DNA of 6,788 bases, taken from Sedimenticola sp. Its GTDB lineage: Bacteria; Pseudomonadota; Gammaproteobacteria; Chromatiales; Chromatiaceae. A program made the translations under genes and the position numbers. The DNA is taken from positions 1 to 6,788 of the forward strand of contig JAPHUG010000254.1 in NCBI GenBank assembly GCA_026197195.1, read 5' to 3'. The notes under the pieces were generated by a model. That model saw only the letters and a program-made list of their open reading frames with translations. It ran no database searches and was not told where the DNA came from. Shown here one piece after another: positions 6,743 to 6,788 of this stretch. The stretch's first letter is position 1, and every line of letters begins with the position of its first letter.

Positions 6743-6765
6743 TAAAACCCAGTCAGAGACCTACG

Positions 6766-6788
6766 ATGAGCTTATACACGCAGATAGA
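6766..6788 (+). CDS. Probable start of a plus-strand gene, truncated by the window end
   Basis: An ATG at 6766 opens a frame reading M-S-L-Y-T-Q-I that is still open at the window end. A partial Shine-Dalgarno (AGAG at 6755-6758, 7 bases before the ATG) and the palindrome just upstream support a real start. An in-frame TGA at 6685-6687 limits upstream extension; a GTG at 6739 lies inside the palindrome and is less likely. Some membrane GGDEF/EAL proteins of the LapD type begin with a similar M-S-L-(Y/F)-x-Q, and the neighbourhood would suit that, but seven residues cannot identify a family. Confidence 0.4.

Larger units (their letters stand above)
6392..6765. other. Gene-free divergent control region
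   Basis: About 370 bases separate the HD-GYP gene (minus) from the probable next gene (plus). No open frame here has a recognisable protein or a convincing start, and no tRNA or known riboswitch pattern was seen. It holds the leader hairpin, the direct repeats and a 21-bp palindrome. On the plus strand a TATAAC at 6699-6704 could be a -10 for the right-hand gene, though no good -35 accompanies it. Confidence 0.6.

Noticed and set aside
6392..6765. A c-di-GMP (GEMM) riboswitch in the divergent region
   Set aside because: Expected from the gene context, but the conserved GEMM core sequences were not seen on either strand.

Overview
The window looks like chromosomal DNA of a gammaproteobacterium-type signalling region. 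G+C appears near 50%, coding is dense, and three consecutive minus-strand genes concern cyclic di-GMP turnover and a Dnr/FNR-like regulator. The architecture and protein style are compatible with a marine or sulfur-oxidising gammaproteobacterium, but that placement is an inference; there is no rRNA or marker gene here to fix the taxon.

Layout from left to right. (1) Positions 1-772, plus strand: the C-terminal part of a histidine kinase, starting one residue before the phospho-acceptor His and running through the complete ATPase domain; its sensory part lies outside the window. (2) Seven bases later, in convergent orientation, a minus-strand gene (780-4694, possibly from 4754) encodes a giant inner-membrane sensor: periplasmic solute-binding domain, one membrane span, PAS, GAF, PAS, PAS, GGDEF and EAL, with both enzymatic domains apparently intact. 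(3) Minus strand, 4868-5581: a Crp/Fnr-family regulator of Dnr-like type, without the FNR iron-sulfur cysteines or the CRP cAMP-contact motif but with the FNR-type E-x-x-S-R recognition helix. It ends in an intrinsic terminator whose stem overlaps its stop codon. (4) Minus strand, 5720-6358 (or from a GTG at 6391): a compact stand-alone HD-GYP phosphodiesterase with canonical catalytic motifs. (5) Positions 6392-6765: a gene-free divergent control region with a 9-bp hairpin, a tandem 8-bp direct repeat and a 21-bp perfect palindrome. (6) From 6766, plus strand: the likely first codons of another gene, cut by the window end.

How they may work together: the GGDEF-EAL sensor can in principle make or break c-di-GMP in response to a periplasmic ligand plus cytosolic PAS/GAF signals, and the HD-GYP protein degrades c-di-GMP by an unrelated mechanism. 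The Dnr-like regulator between them suggests, but does not prove, that the group is tied to low oxygen, nitric oxide or redox state. No mobile element, CRISPR array, tRNA or rRNA was seen. I found no radically new system; the most interesting points are the domain composition and ligand-pocket change of the large sensor, its pairing with a Dnr-like regulator and an HD-GYP enzyme, and the structured regulatory DNA at the right end.
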